Source: Chryseobacterium sp. FP211-J200 (GTDB lineage: Bacteria > Bacteroidota > Bacteroidia > Flavobacteriales > Weeksellaceae). Taken from it: DNA of 64,000 nucleotides. The translations under genes were made by a program, and so were the position numbers. Shown piece by piece: positions 7,008 through 16,948 of the stretch. The number at the start of each line of letters is the position of its first letter. Position 1 is the stretch's first letter. The stretch covers positions 30,761 to 94,760 of the forward strand of contig NZ_LSHB01000001.1 in assembly GCF_001643375.1 (NCBI RefSeq), in the 5' to 3' direction. The notes under the pieces were generated by a model. The model was not told the origin of the DNA. It saw only the letters and a program-made list of their open reading frames with translations, and searched no databases.

Positions 7008-8462
7008 ATGCTTTTTAATTCTGTCAGTTTTGCGGTTTTTCTGCCTATCGTATTCGTTCTGTATTGGTTTTTCACCAACAGAAATTTAAAACTTCAAAAT
7101 GGTTTGCTACTCGTCTCCAGCTATTTTTTCTATGCTTGCTGGGATTGGCGTTTTATGTTCTTGCTATTGTTTTCGACATTGCTTGATTATTTTACTGGTC
7201 TGAAGATGCAGGATTCACAAAATCAAAAGCATCGAAAAATCTGGTTTTGGCTGAGCATTATTATCAATCTTGGTTTTCTGGGCGTTTTCAAATATTATAA
7301 TTTCTTCGCGGAATCATTTGCAGAAAGCGTTTCGCATTTTGGTTGGCAAGTGAGTCCGTTGATGTTGAGCGTAATTTTGCCAGTTGGAATATCGTTCTAC
7401 ACTTTCCATGGACTTTCTTACGTCATCGATATTTATAAAAACAGAATAAAGGCCGAACGCAATTTTGTGGATTATGCAGTTTTTGTCAGCTTTTTTCCAT
7501 TGCTTGTTGCAGGTCCGATCGAGCGGGCGACGCATCTTTTACCTCACATCAAAAAGCAAAGAACCTTTGATTATGCAAAAGCTGCGGATGGTCTCAGGCA
7601 AATACTTTGGGGATTATTCAAAAAAATCGTGATTGCTGACAATTGTGCAGAATATGCCAATTATATATTCAACAATTCTGCGGATATGAACGGAAGCACT
7701 TTGGTTTTGGGCGCTTTGTTTTTCACATTCCAGATCTATGGGGATTTTTCGGGTTACTCGGACATCGCATTGGGAACTGCACGTTTATTTGGAATCGAAT
7801 TATTAAGAAATTTTGCATTCCCATACTTCTCAAGAGATATTGCTGAGTTCTGGAGACGCTGGCATATCTCGCTTTCATCATGGTTCAAGGATTATTTGTA
7901 CATTCCTCTTGGTGGCAGCAAAGGTGGAAATTGGATGAGGATCCGGAATACATTTATCATTTTTCTCGTCAGCGGATTCTGGCATGGTGCGAATTGGACA
8001 TTTATCGTTTGGGGACTTTTGCACGCCTTATTTATATTACCGTCCATCATTATGAAAACCAATCGAAACAATTTGGAAATTGTTGCGCACGGTAGAATAT
8101 TTCCAACACTGAAAGAATTTTTGCAAATTTTCATCACATTTTCTTTGGCCGTATTTGCATGGATATTTTTTCGAGCAGAGAATATAGAACACGCTATCAG
8201 TTATATTAATGGAATTTTTAGTCCTTCCATCTTTAGCTATCCAAAATTTGAGGGAATGGAAAATGCATGGACAAAGCTGGTATTGATTTTATTATTTTTA
8301 TTGATTGAATGGCAAGGTCGTGAGAACCAGTACGCTTTGGAAGGCATGAAAAGGATCAGTTCAAAATCCGCGCGGTGGTTTAGTTACATCATCATTCTTT
8401 TGATCATCTATTTCTATGGCAATTTTGGTGAAACGGTGGAGTTTATCTATTTTCAATTTTAA
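7008..8462 (+). CDS. MBOAT family O-acyltransferase (AlgI-like)
   Basis: A 484-residue inner-membrane protein with about ten to eleven hydrophobic segments. It belongs to the AlgI/DltB branch of membrane-bound O-acyltransferases, which move acyl groups across the membrane to surface polysaccharides. Diagnostic blocks are 'FSGYSDIALGTARLFGIEL' (about residue 247), 'FWRRWHISLSSWFKDYLYIPLGG' (near residue 285) and 'SGFWHGANWTFIVWG' (near residue 325), the last with the catalytic His. The SGNH-type gene 11 bases downstream is the typical partner. Which polymer is acylated is unknown; no alginate genes are seen. Confidence 0.93.
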   Translation: MLFNSVSFAVFLPIVFVLYWFFTNRNLKLQNGLLLVSSYFFYACWDWRFMFLLLFSTLLDYFTGLKMQDSQNQKHRKIWFWLSIIINLGFLGVFKYYNFFAESFAESVSHFGWQVSPLMLSVILPVGISFYTFHGLSYVIDIYKNRIKAERNFVDYAVFVSFFPLLVAGPIERATHLLPHIKKQRTFDYAKAADGLRQILWGLFKKIVIADNCAEYANYIFNNSADMNGSTLVLGALFFTFQIYGDFSGYSDIALGTARLFGIELLRNFAFPYFSRDIAEFWRRWHISLSSWFKDYLYIPLGGSKGGNWMRIRNTFIIFLVSGFWHGANWTFIVWGLLHALFILPSIIMKTNRNNLEIVAHGRIFPTLKEFLQIFITFSLAVFAWIFFRAENIEHAISYINGIFSPSIFSYPKFEGMENAWTKLVLILLFLLIEWQGRENQYALEGMKRISSKSARWFSYIIILLIIYFYGNFGETVEFIYFQF

Positions 8463-8473
8463 AGATATCAGAT

Positions 8474-9334
8474 ATGAAAAAGTTTATTTCTAATCTCGTT
8501 ATTTTTTTGATCATTGTATTCTTATTCAATGTTGTCGTGTTTGTGTTTGCGAATGATAACTATTACAAAGGGTACAAAGAGTTTCCCAATAAAAAATATC
8601 ACTCATTCATCATGGCGGACTCACATGGAATGCCTCTTGATCAATTTGCGGAGAAATTTGAAGTTTACAATTTCTCGTCGAACAGTGATTCTTATTTTGA
8701 CATGAAGAGGAAAATCAACTATCTGATAGAAAATGATTACAAGGTAAAAACGATTTACATCACGGTTGATGGTCATACGCTAAGTCCTTACAGAGATGCT
8801 AATAACAATACAGATAAAAGCATCATTTATACTTCGGAGATTAATCCTGATTATATCAAAGAGAAATATTTGAAATATTATTTTCCTATTTTCCAATTGA
8901 AGGTCAATCCATTATTCAGAAGTTATATGGAGCACAAGATCAAAAATATTTTTACTGATAAATCCGAAACTTCAACTGATATCATCTGGAGCAAATTACC
9001 GAAAAGTGAACAAGTAAAAAGGTCTGAAGAAAGAGTAATGGGACAATTCCCAACAAAAAATAAAAGTCTTAAGCTCGAAAAGACCTTATTGGAAATCATC
9101 GACCTGTGCAAAACGAATGGCATTGAATTGATAGGAATAAAATTTCCAGTGTCAGATACTTATCTAAAAATACTAGGCTGCAAAAATTACGGCGCCGACC
9201 AATTATTCATTTCCAATGGTTTGAAAGTCATTGACAATGAATCAACTTTTATCAAAAATGATGATTATTTTGGAGATCAGGACCATCTCAATCCAAAAGG
9301 TGGCGAAGCGTTTGTCGAAAAATTATTAAAATAA
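8474..9334 (+). CDS. SGNH-like membrane-anchored partner of the MBOAT protein
   Basis: A 286-residue protein with an N-terminal membrane anchor (residues about 7-26), the rest probably periplasmic. The sequence 'FIMADSHGMPLD' carries a Ser (residue 50) at the SGNH block I position, and 'FGDQDHLNPKGGEAFV' near the C-terminus gives the Asp/His pair, so an AlgX/DltD-like acyl transfer or esterase role is likely. No wider similarity is recognised. It follows the MBOAT gene by 11 bases and ends at a hairpin terminator, so the two form an operon. Confidence 0.78.
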   Translation: MKKFISNLVIFLIIVFLFNVVVFVFANDNYYKGYKEFPNKKYHSFIMADSHGMPLDQFAEKFEVYNFSSNSDSYFDMKRKINYLIENDYKVKTIYITVDGHTLSPYRDANNNTDKSIIYTSEINPDYIKEKYLKYYFPIFQLKVNPLFRSYMEHKIKNIFTDKSETSTDIIWSKLPKSEQVKRSEERVMGQFPTKNKSLKLEKTLLEIIDLCKTNGIELIGIKFPVSDTYLKILGCKNYGADQLFISNGLKVIDNESTFIKNDDYFGDQDHLNPKGGEAFVEKLLK

Positions 9335-9336
9335 AA

Positions 9337-9370
9337 AAACACCACTTAAAAGTGATGTTTAATTTTATTT
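9337..9370. terminator. bidirectional terminator
   Basis: AAACACCACTT (9337-9347) pairs with AAGTGATGTTT (9350-9360), one G-T pair, with A-runs before and T-rich sequence after it. It separates the convergent SGNH-like and aminotransferase genes and can serve both strands. Confidence 0.8.
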
Positions 9371-9400
9371 AATGTCTTCGAGAATCTCAGACTGACAATT

Positions 9401-10591
9401 TTAAAACTTCTCTACACAATCTTTAATTCGTTTCATAGCTTCTCTCAGGTCATCTTCAGACGCTGCATAAGAAAAACGGATACATTCAGGACTTCCAAAA
9501 CTTACACCGCCAACGCAACCGACGTGTGCATTTTCCAAAAGGAACATTGCGAAGTCGTCAGCGTCTTTGATCTCGGTCCCGTTCAGATTTTTTCCGATGA
9601 AATATGAGATGTCCGGGAAGAAATAGAAAGCACTTTTCGGAAGGTTGCATTTGAAACCTTTGATGTCTTTCATCAATTCGAAAACCAGGTCACGTCTTTT
9701 ATGGAACTCTGTGATCATATATTGCAGCTCCAATGGGTCCATTTGCAAAGCAGTGATAGAAGCACGCTGAGCAACTGTATTGGCACCGCTGGTCATTTGA
9801 CCTTGAACTTTGTCGCAAGCACTTGCCAACCAATCTGGACAAGCAGAATAACCAATTCTCCAACCCGTCATCGCAAAAGCCTTGCTCATCCCGTTGATCA
9901 CAGCTGTCTGCTCATAAACTTGTGGGAAACTAGCAATAGAAACGTGCTCACCTTCGTAATTGATGAATTCGTAGATCTCATCTGAGATGATGGTAACGTG
10001 AGGATATTTGGCCACCACATTTGCGATAGCTTCCAATTCTTCTTTCGTATAATAACTTCCGGAAGGATTACAAGGTGAACTGTAAAGTAGAGCTTTGGTT
10101 TTTGGCGTAATTGCTTTTTCTAATTGCTCGGCTGTGAATTTGAATTCTGTGTCAATAGAAGTTTCTATGAAGACTGAAGTTCCACCAACCAATTTTACCA
10201 TCTCATCATAACTTACCCAGTAAGGAGCAGGCAAGATCACCTCGTCGCCGTCATTTACAATGGCAAGCAGGACATTCATTATAGATTGTTTGGCACCATT
10301 GGCAACACAGATCTGTGAAGGTTTATAATCAAGATCGTTATCTCTTTTCAGTTTTGCAGAAACGGCTTGCCTCAATTCTAGAAACCCAGGAACAGGCGAG
10401 TAGTGGCTGTAATTTTCATTGATGGCATCAAAAGCTGCCTGTTTGATCTTTTGAGGAACATCGAAGTCTGGTTCACCCAATGTCAAGCTGATGACATCTA
10501 TGCCAGCGGCTTTCATATCGCGCGCCTTGTTACTCATTACAAAGGTTTGAGAATAACTCAGTCTGTTCAGCCTGTCGGAAATTTTACTCAT
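9401..10591 (-). CDS. PLP-dependent aminotransferase (aspartate aminotransferase type)
   Basis: A 396-residue cytosolic class I/II aminotransferase. The PLP-binding Lys lies in 'INGMSKAFAMTGWRIGYSA' (near residue 238); 'SSPCNPSGSYYTKEELE' holds the conserved Asn, 'IISDEIYEFINYEG' the Asp and Tyr that hold the cofactor, and 'IRFSYAASEDDLREAM' the Arg that binds the alpha-carboxylate. The Ib-type sequence fits aspartate:2-oxoglutarate transamination, though other substrates (aromatic amino acids, prephenate) are possible. Single transcription unit with its own terminator. Confidence 0.9.
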   Translation of the reverse strand: MSKISDRLNRLSYSQTFVMSNKARDMKAAGIDVISLTLGEPDFDVPQKIKQAAFDAINENYSHYSPVPGFLELRQAVSAKLKRDNDLDYKPSQICVANGAKQSIMNVLLAIVNDGDEVILPAPYWVSYDEMVKLVGGTSVFIETSIDTEFKFTAEQLEKAITPKTKALLYSSPCNPSGSYYTKEELEAIANVVAKYPHVTIISDEIYEFINYEGEHVSIASFPQVYEQTAVINGMSKAFAMTGWRIGYSACPDWLASACDKVQGQMTSGANTVAQRASITALQMDPLELQYMITEFHKRRDLVFELMKDIKGFKCNLPKSAFYFFPDISYFIGKNLNGTEIKDADDFAMFLLENAHVGCVGGVSFGSPECIRFSYAASEDDLREAMKRIKDCVEKF

Positions 10592-10833
10592 GAAACTTAA
10601 TTAAATTAGATTTAGACACAAATATAATTTTTTAATCTAAAATGAATGGTTTGTTTTTCAAATATTATTCAGGAATTTTTATTTAAAATAGACTTTTACT
10701 GAATTTGATGCATACAATTATACAAATAAGTATTTATACTCAATGATGTATCTCGATAATTGATTATTTTTGCACATCAATTTTTCTAGTAAAACATCAT
10801 TTCAAAAAGTTATGGTTTTTCAAAAGAATTTTT

Positions 10834-12096
10834 TTGGATGCACTCATAAATAAAAATTTTACCCGTTACTTAACCTTAATTACATTAGTATCTATCAGTT
10901 TTCTTAACGCCAAAGGACTTAATCTTGAATCCCTGGAAAAGGAGATCGTTACCTATAATAGAGCGGGAAAGCACATGGTTTCCCAAAAGAAACTATCAGA
11001 AATTTTACTTACGAATGACCTCTCTGCCGAAGAGCGGGCCAACATACTTTATCTAATGGCCACAACTTATCGCAGTGTGAACGATTATCTGATGTGCATA
11101 GATTATCTGGAGCGTTCGCAGGCTATTGCCAAAAAATTGCCCAATGAGAATACATTGCTAATGCGAATCGATCATGAGTTTGCTTTTGTCTACTTCGATA
11201 CCAAAGATTACGAAAAGTCTGGTGAGGCCATGAGACATATTGCTGAGCAAAATTATAAGACGATCGATCCTGAGGATAAAGCCTATATCCTGATGCAGGA
11301 GGGTTTTCTTCTACTAAAGGAGAATAGATACGGAGAAACCGAAAAAAAATACACCGAGGCACTTGCAATCATGGAAAAGGTAAGTCATTGTAATCTGCCT
11401 ATGGCCTATGGTAAAATGATGGAACTTTACGGTCGTAAAAAAGAGATCAGTAAGGTTGAAGGTATATATGATCAGGCTTACAAAATTGCAGACGACTGTG
11501 GCATTTTGAAATACAAGGTCTTTTTGGCTGCCGAGTTGGAAAGTATCTACAAGGAAAATGATCTTTTCACTCAAGCTTATGAAATGGGTCTTAAAGCCGA
11601 TTCTTTGAGAAAATTGGAAGATCAGGGCAACGTGATCTCGGAAATGCATATCATAGATAAAGCGTACATCGAAAAAGGAACCTTGCAGGAAGAAGAAGAA
11701 ATTGTCGCCCATGAAAAAATTGGCGCAATAATTGTTGCTGCGATGCTGTTGTCATTTATCGTTTACTCTGTTCTACGAAGCAGAAGACTAAAAAAAGACA
11801 AGATAAGAATGGAAGAAGAAATAGAACAGATGAAGGAAGATCTACATTCTTATTCTCAAAATACTCATTCGAATGAAAAAAATGTAGATCCGGAAAATGA
11901 GATCTTCAATTCGGACAAACTTACGGAGCGTCAAAAAGAGCTTCTAAAACTGATGGCAGATGGGTCATCCAACCGAGAGATCGCAGAAAAACTATTCATT
12001 ACTGAGAGTACAGTAAAATATCATATCAAAAATATTTATAGCGTTCTAGAGCTAAAAGACAGAAGGGACTTATTTAAAAAAATAAGCAACAGCTAG
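10834..12096 (+). CDS. TPR-containing membrane LuxR-type regulator
   Basis: A 420-residue protein with a signal or anchor at the N-terminus (residues about 10-26), several TPR-like helical pairs (about residues 40-280), one transmembrane helix (GAIIVAAMLLSFIVYSVL, about residue 302), a charged coiled-coil stretch and a C-terminal LuxR/GerE helix-turn-helix ('LTERQKELLKLMADGSSNREIAEKLFITESTVKYHIKNIY'). The layout suggests a periplasmic TPR sensor linked to a cytoplasmic DNA-binding domain, common in Flavobacteriia. A TATTTTTG box lies at 10765-10772. Targets are unknown. The large T9SS gene downstream has its own promoter. Confidence 0.88.
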   Translation: MDALINKNFTRYLTLITLVSISFLNAKGLNLESLEKEIVTYNRAGKHMVSQKKLSEILLTNDLSAEERANILYLMATTYRSVNDYLMCIDYLERSQAIAKKLPNENTLLMRIDHEFAFVYFDTKDYEKSGEAMRHIAEQNYKTIDPEDKAYILMQEGFLLLKENRYGETEKKYTEALAIMEKVSHCNLPMAYGKMMELYGRKKEISKVEGIYDQAYKIADDCGILKYKVFLAAELESIYKENDLFTQAYEMGLKADSLRKLEDQGNVISEMHIIDKAYIEKGTLQEEEEIVAHEKIGAIIVAAMLLSFIVYSVLRSRRLKKDKIRMEEEIEQMKEDLHSYSQNTHSNEKNVDPENEIFNSDKLTERQKELLKLMADGSSNREIAEKLFITESTVKYHIKNIYSVLELKDRRDLFKKISNS

Positions 12097-12130
12097 ACCT
12101 TACATACCTACAACACCGCATGAACACTGA

Positions 12131-12190
12131 CTATCCCGAGGGATAGTTTTTTCGTTTATATGTCTATACTATCCCGAAGGATAATTCTTT
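12131..12190 (+). terminator. two tandem terminator-like hairpins
   Basis: CTATCC-CGAG-GGATAG (12131-12146) is followed by TTTTTTCG, and a second, related hairpin TATCC-CGAA-GGATA (12170-12183) is followed by ATTCTTTTTT. Both have stable CGAG/CGAA-type four-base loops. They end the LuxR-type gene transcript. Confidence 0.85.
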
Positions 12191-12328
12191 TTTATAATAT
12201 TTGTAATAATATTGCCCTATCATTATTCAAATGACAATTGGTTTCTATTGAGGATCTTACAGGATCAAGGAGCCATTTTCGTAAATTCTTAAAAGCTTAT
12301 GTACCGGTTTTCTTATCATATATCAAGA

Positions 12329-12357
12329 TTTGATAGTTAAACAAGTGTTTAAATTTG
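12329..12357 (+). promoter_or_regulatory. consensus Bacteroidota promoter of the T9SS cargo gene
   Basis: TTTG at 12329-12332 and TAAATTTG at 12350-12357 are separated by 17 bases, an excellent match to TTTG-N17/19-TAnnTTTG. The ATG of the 1275-residue protein follows 28 bases later. Confidence 0.8.
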
Positions 12358-12385
12358 CAATGTTAATTATTATAAGCAACAACTG

Positions 12386-15300
12386 ATGAAAAAAAATTTT
12401 TATTTTCTATTTGCAATTTTCATTGCAAACATTTTCTCTGCGCAATCTGATTTGGTAACATGGGGTTTGACCTCAAATGGAGGTGTAAAGTACTCGGACA
12501 GTAGAATCGTTGCAACACCAATTACTACAAGTGAAAATCCAATCTCCTATGACGCACAAGGTATGAAGGTCACAGGTTGGAACAATGGGAATGTTGAACA
12601 CTATCGTTATTTTGGATTCTCTGTAGGCTCGAGTGATGGAAATCCTGTTAACTTATCCAATTTAGCTTTCGAGCAAGAAAGTTTAAATGCTAGTGTCAAA
12701 AATTATACCGTTCGATATTATATAGCACCGGATGGCAATAATGTGGATGATTGGAACTTCTTTTACAGCGTCAATGCTCCAATCTTGGTGAATAACGAAT
12801 CCATTAGCAGTAATTCTGTTAAGAACATACCTCTTAACGTCACCATTTCCGGAACCAAAAGACTGATCGTTAGATTCTACACATCTGGAAATGATTGGGG
12901 TGCAGGCTGGCGGATCAAAGTCAATTCTTTGAAGATTACCAATGCACAGCAAGTTGCACCCGTTGCCAACAACGATACTTTCACAGCATACAAAAACATC
13001 GAGACAGACCTTGACATATTTGCGAACGATGTCCCTTCAACAAACCTTAGTTCAGTCACTGTAACACAGCAGCCAAGCCACGGAACATTGACTATAAATG
13101 GCATGACAAATGTCACCTACAAACCTACAACAGGCTACACAGGCTCAGATAGTTTCAAATATAAGACCAGCAATGCTGTAGGGATTTCTAATGAGGCTAC
13201 TGCTAATATCAATGTAGTGGAAAGTGTAAATGCACCTTTGGTAAGATGGAACAATTCCAATTATCAGCCTACAGCCTACAACAGCTATATTACCGTTGGC
13301 GATGTTACATCGACTGCGAATCTTTCATATACTGAAAATGTTTCAGTCAATGGCGTTAGTTACAACGCCTTTCAAACCACTGGATGGCCAGATAAAAATG
13401 CACAGACAATAGATACATCAAAATATGTACAATTCACGATCAGTCCAAAGGTTGGTTACAAACTTAATTTGTCAGAATTCAATTTTCTGTGTGCGATGCA
13501 GGGCGGCGATGCAAATATCAGAATCGATTACTCTTTGAAACCTGATTTCTCAGATCCAGTTACAATCCTTCCACAAACGACGATCAACGGTAACCTGTCG
13601 ACAATTTCTCTTACAAATTTTTCCAAGCCAATAGCAACAGATGGTCAAGTCGTATTTTTGAGGGTGTATGTCTACAATACTTGGAATGCAATGCAAATTT
13701 TGCTTCGAAATGGACAAAGTGTAGGGCCGATATTCAATGGTACTGTGGAATATAGTAGTACGGTTCCTCTTGCATATAATGACACGATCACAAACATCGT
13801 AAATAATGATATCGATATCAATGTCCTAGTGAATGATGATTACAGTAATAAGATCACATCACTCACTTACACACAGCCTGCACATGGAACAACGCTGATC
13901 AATGCCGATAGAACGATTAACTATATTCCAGCAAAGGATTATGTGGGTTCAGACTCTTTCACTTACTATATTACAAACCAATATGGTGTGTCCAATGTAG
14001 CAATGGTTAATATCACTAATAATGTTAACAGTACCTCACCACTGGTGAGATGGGATAAGACAGATTTTACTCCAACCACCTTCCAATCATTCATTGGATC
14101 GACGCCTGTGACAACAAAAGGTGGTCTGAACATTAAAGTTGGTGGAGAAACCAATCCTAGAACTTACTATGTAGAGACCAATGGAAACAATACAACATTC
14201 AATAGTTCAAGATATGTCCAGTTTGTATTAGACAATACAAGTACCAAAAAGACTGTGGAACCAAAGACTTTCACCTATGTTGCCAAAGGAACTGCTGGTG
14301 CAAAATATGAGATCAGATATTCCAAGGATGCTAATTTTTCCAATGAAGTTGTACTTTCCAGTGGCTTGGTCCCAACGGACTATACGCTTCAAAGTTTCAA
14401 TTTTGATGAGGGTCTCAAATTGGAACCTGGTGAAAAGGTTTATATCAGACTATTCCTTTACAACAGTTTCTACGTACAATTCGTAATGCAGTTCATTACT
14501 GGAGGCATGGGACCACAGACCGATGGTTTATATTACAACAGCGTGTACTCTCCAAACAGTACCATCTGGTTGAACCCTACCAATCCACATTGGAGCAACG
14601 GGATCCCAACAGCGACTAAAAATGCAATTGTCGATACCAATTATAACACTTCTGTATATGGCAACTTCGAAAGCAAAGATCTGACGATCAATGCTGGTGC
14701 TAGCATCACAATCAACGCGGGAGGCTCTGTTACAGTGAAGGGACAGGTCATCAACAATGCAAACGCTGCTGACTTCACTATCGAAAATGAAGGGAATCTA
14801 TTACAAACTAGCAATAGTCCAAATACAGGGAAAATAACGGTCAAGAAGTCCGCAGTAATTCCAAAAATGGGTTACAACTATTGGTCATCACCAGTTTCTG
14901 GGCAAAATCTTTATCAATTCTCGGAAGGTTACAATCAAGCAACTACAACAGGTACAGGAACGCCTTGGAACAGATTCTATGTCTACAACGAGTCCAACGA
15001 TTATTTCGTAACTTCGATAGCCAATGAGATTACTGTGAATTCTACATCTGTATTTCAACCAGCAAGAGGTTATGCGATCAGAGGTAAGAATAGTTTTCCA
15101 GACAAAATTACGAGCACTTCTCCAGCTTCAGTGTTTGAGTTTGTAGGAACGCCTCAGAATGGAGATTTCTCTTACACTTTGAAATATACGAACGCTGCAC
15201 ACGGATACAATATGGTGGGTAATCCTTATCCTTCAAATCTTAGTTTTGATGACCTCTTTGCAGTCAACAGTACAAAGATCAATGGTGTTGCATATTGCTG

Positions 15301-16213
15301 GACAAACAATGATGGTCAAGTAATAGCACAGCAAAGTAGCAACTATAAAGGTAACAACTATGCGATATACAATGGGTCTGGTGGAGTTTCTGCAACTTAT
15401 TATGGCAGCAACAATAGAAAGCCTACTGGTGTCGTATCAGTTGGTCAGGGTTTTATAGTTCTTGCCAAAGCAGCAGGTAAGAACCAGCCTTTGATCTTCA
15501 ACAACACAATGAGGTCTGGTGAGAAAGCCAACTTCTACAACAAAAGTAATAAGAAAGATAGATTTTGGTTAGAACTGAAATCGCCTACAGATGCCAATAA
15601 TGAGATATTGCTAGGTTACATCGAGAATGCTACAAACAATTTCGAAACGAACTTTGACACAGAATTATTAGCCGTTGGAAATGATTCTTTCTGGAGTATC
15701 TTGGATACTAAAAAATTAGGCATCCAGGCAAGACAGGCACCTTTGTACAATGATGACGTTATCAAACTAGGCTTCAAAGCTTCAGTATCGGGTAATTATA
15801 CAATCACTATCACAGATAAAGAAGGTGTTTTCTCAGAGTCACAAACGGTTTACTTAAAAGATAGATATTTAAATAAGGTTACAAATATTAGCACTGAATC
15901 CTATGTTTTTGCAACCAACGAAGGACAATATGAAGATAGATTCGAGATCATCTACAGGTTTACAGAAACTTTAGGAACAGATAATTCTGTTAAAAAAGGA
16001 ATCGAGATCTACAAAGACACACAAAACTTCATTGTCAGGTCAGACGAAAACCTTGAAAATATAAGTGTTTATGATGCTGTTGGAAGATTGATATTCAATA
16101 TAAAAAATGCCAAGAAAGAAGTTTTGATCAATAAAACAGATCTTTCAGAAGGCATGTATATCATAAAAGCGAATTCTAGAAATACAACGATGACAAAGAA
16201 AGTTTTAAAATAA
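12386..16213 (+). CDS. large T9SS-secreted cell-surface protein with Ig-like repeats
   Basis: A 1275-residue exported protein. It has a signal peptide (residues 1-19, ending FSA), at least two cadherin-like/VCBS-type Ig domains (around residues 190-275 and 460-545, each with 'NDT...DVFVND', 'HGT', 'Y.G.DSF.Y' motifs), further beta-rich regions that start with 'LVRW' twice (about residues 282 and 552), and a C-terminal type IX sorting domain ('ENISVYDAVGRLIFNIKN' ... 'LSEGMYIIKANSRN', ending TKKVLK). It should cross the outer membrane through the type IX system and be attached or released. Adhesion is likely but unproven. It has its own promoter and terminator. Confidence 0.9.
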   Translation: MKKNFYFLFAIFIANIFSAQSDLVTWGLTSNGGVKYSDSRIVATPITTSENPISYDAQGMKVTGWNNGNVEHYRYFGFSVGSSDGNPVNLSNLAFEQESLNASVKNYTVRYYIAPDGNNVDDWNFFYSVNAPILVNNESISSNSVKNIPLNVTISGTKRLIVRFYTSGNDWGAGWRIKVNSLKITNAQQVAPVANNDTFTAYKNIETDLDIFANDVPSTNLSSVTVTQQPSHGTLTINGMTNVTYKPTTGYTGSDSFKYKTSNAVGISNEATANINVVESVNAPLVRWNNSNYQPTAYNSYITVGDVTSTANLSYTENVSVNGVSYNAFQTTGWPDKNAQTIDTSKYVQFTISPKVGYKLNLSEFNFLCAMQGGDANIRIDYSLKPDFSDPVTILPQTTINGNLSTISLTNFSKPIATDGQVVFLRVYVYNTWNAMQILLRNGQSVGPIFNGTVEYSSTVPLAYNDTITNIVNNDIDINVLVNDDYSNKITSLTYTQPAHGTTLINADRTINYIPAKDYVGSDSFTYYITNQYGVSNVAMVNITNNVNSTSPLVRWDKTDFTPTTFQSFIGSTPVTTKGGLNIKVGGETNPRTYYVETNGNNTTFNSSRYVQFVLDNTSTKKTVEPKTFTYVAKGTAGAKYEIRYSKDANFSNEVVLSSGLVPTDYTLQSFNFDEGLKLEPGEKVYIRLFLYNSFYVQFVMQFITGGMGPQTDGLYYNSVYSPNSTIWLNPTNPHWSNGIPTATKNAIVDTNYNTSVYGNFESKDLTINAGASITINAGGSVTVKGQVINNANAADFTIENEGNLLQTSNSPNTGKITVKKSAVIPKMGYNYWSSPVSGQNLYQFSEGYNQATTTGTGTPWNRFYVYNESNDYFVTSIANEITVNSTSVFQPARGYAIRGKNSFPDKITSTSPASVFEFVGTPQNGDFSYTLKYTNAAHGYNMVGNPYPSNLSFDDLFAVNSTKINGVAYCWTNNDGQVIAQQSSNYKGNNYAIYNGSGGVSATYYGSNNRKPTGVVSVGQGFIVLAKAAGKNQPLIFNNTMRSGEKANFYNKSNKKDRFWLELKSPTDANNEILLGYIENATNNFETNFDTELLAVGNDSFWSILDTKKLGIQARQAPLYNDDVIKLGFKASVSGNYTITITDKEGVFSESQTVYLKDRYLNKVTNISTESYVFATNEGQYEDRFEIIYRFTETLGTDNSVKKGIEIYKDTQNFIVRSDENLENISVYDAVGRLIFNIKNAKKEVLINKTDLSEGMYIIKANSRNTTMTKKVLK

Positions 16214-16235
16214 CACATTAAAACTTGGAAATTTC

Positions 16236-16268
16236 AAAACCATCAGAATTATTTTTGATGGTTTTTTG
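16236..16268 (+). terminator. intrinsic terminator after the T9SS gene
   Basis: AAAACCATCA and TGATGGTTTT form a stem around a loop of about ten bases, followed by a T-run (16262-16267). It closes the large T9SS gene. Confidence 0.85.
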
Positions 16269-16301
16269 TTTATAATCTATTAAAATTCATAATTTCGCTC
16301 T

Positions 16302-16937
16302 ATGTCATTAGAATTAGTTTTAAAATATTTTCCCGATATCACCAGCGAGCAAAAAGACCAGTTCGCCGAATTAGAAACCTTATACAAAGATTGGAATGAG
16401 AAGATCAACGTCATCTCCAGAAAAGATACAGACAGTCTCTATGAAAAGCACATTCTCCATTCTTTAGGCATTGCAAAGATCATGGAATTTGCAGACAACA
16501 CAAAGGTCCTAGACATTGGTACTGGTGGCGGTTTTCCAGGAATTCCATTAGCGATTTTATTTCCAAATGCACAATTCACATTAGTCGATAGTATTGGTAA
16601 AAAGATCACCGTTGTAAAAGGTGTTGCAGAAAGTCTGGGCTTGAAGAATGTGACGGCGCATCATATGCGAGCGGAACAGTTGAAAGAGAAATTTCATTTT
16701 GTGGTAAGCAGAGCTGTGACGCAAATGCCGATTTTTCTGACTTGGTTGCGGGGAAAATTCGAGAAAGAGCAATTCAATCCAAAGCACAATGGCGTCATTT
16801 ATCTCAAAGGTGGTGACCTTGGTGAAGAGCTAGCCGGAATCAAATGCGAGATCTTCCAACTGAAAAATTATTTCGAAGAGGAATTCTTTGACACCAAAAA
16901 AGTCGTATATCTATCAAAAGGTAATTTTAATAATTAA
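16302..16937 (+). CDS. rsmG: 16S rRNA (guanine527-N7)-methyltransferase RsmG
   Basis: A 211-residue cytosolic methyltransferase that adds N7-methylation to G527 of 16S rRNA, the change that affects streptomycin sensitivity when lost. The family start 'LYKDWNEKINVISRKD' and SAM motif 'KVLDIGTGGGFPGIPLAILFP' are diagnostic, with 'LVDSIGKKITVV' and 'VVSRAVTQMPIFLTW' following. Length is normal. TAATTTCG at 16290-16297 lies 4 bases before the ATG, again suggesting a very short leader, but the TTTG element is not well spaced. Confidence 0.95.
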   Translation: MSLELVLKYFPDITSEQKDQFAELETLYKDWNEKINVISRKDTDSLYEKHILHSLGIAKIMEFADNTKVLDIGTGGGFPGIPLAILFPNAQFTLVDSIGKKITVVKGVAESLGLKNVTAHHMRAEQLKEKFHFVVSRAVTQMPIFLTWLRGKFEKEQFNPKHNGVIYLKGGDLGEELAGIKCEIFQLKNYFEEEFFDTKKVVYLSKGNFNN

Positions 16938-16948
16938 AAGAAACGATC

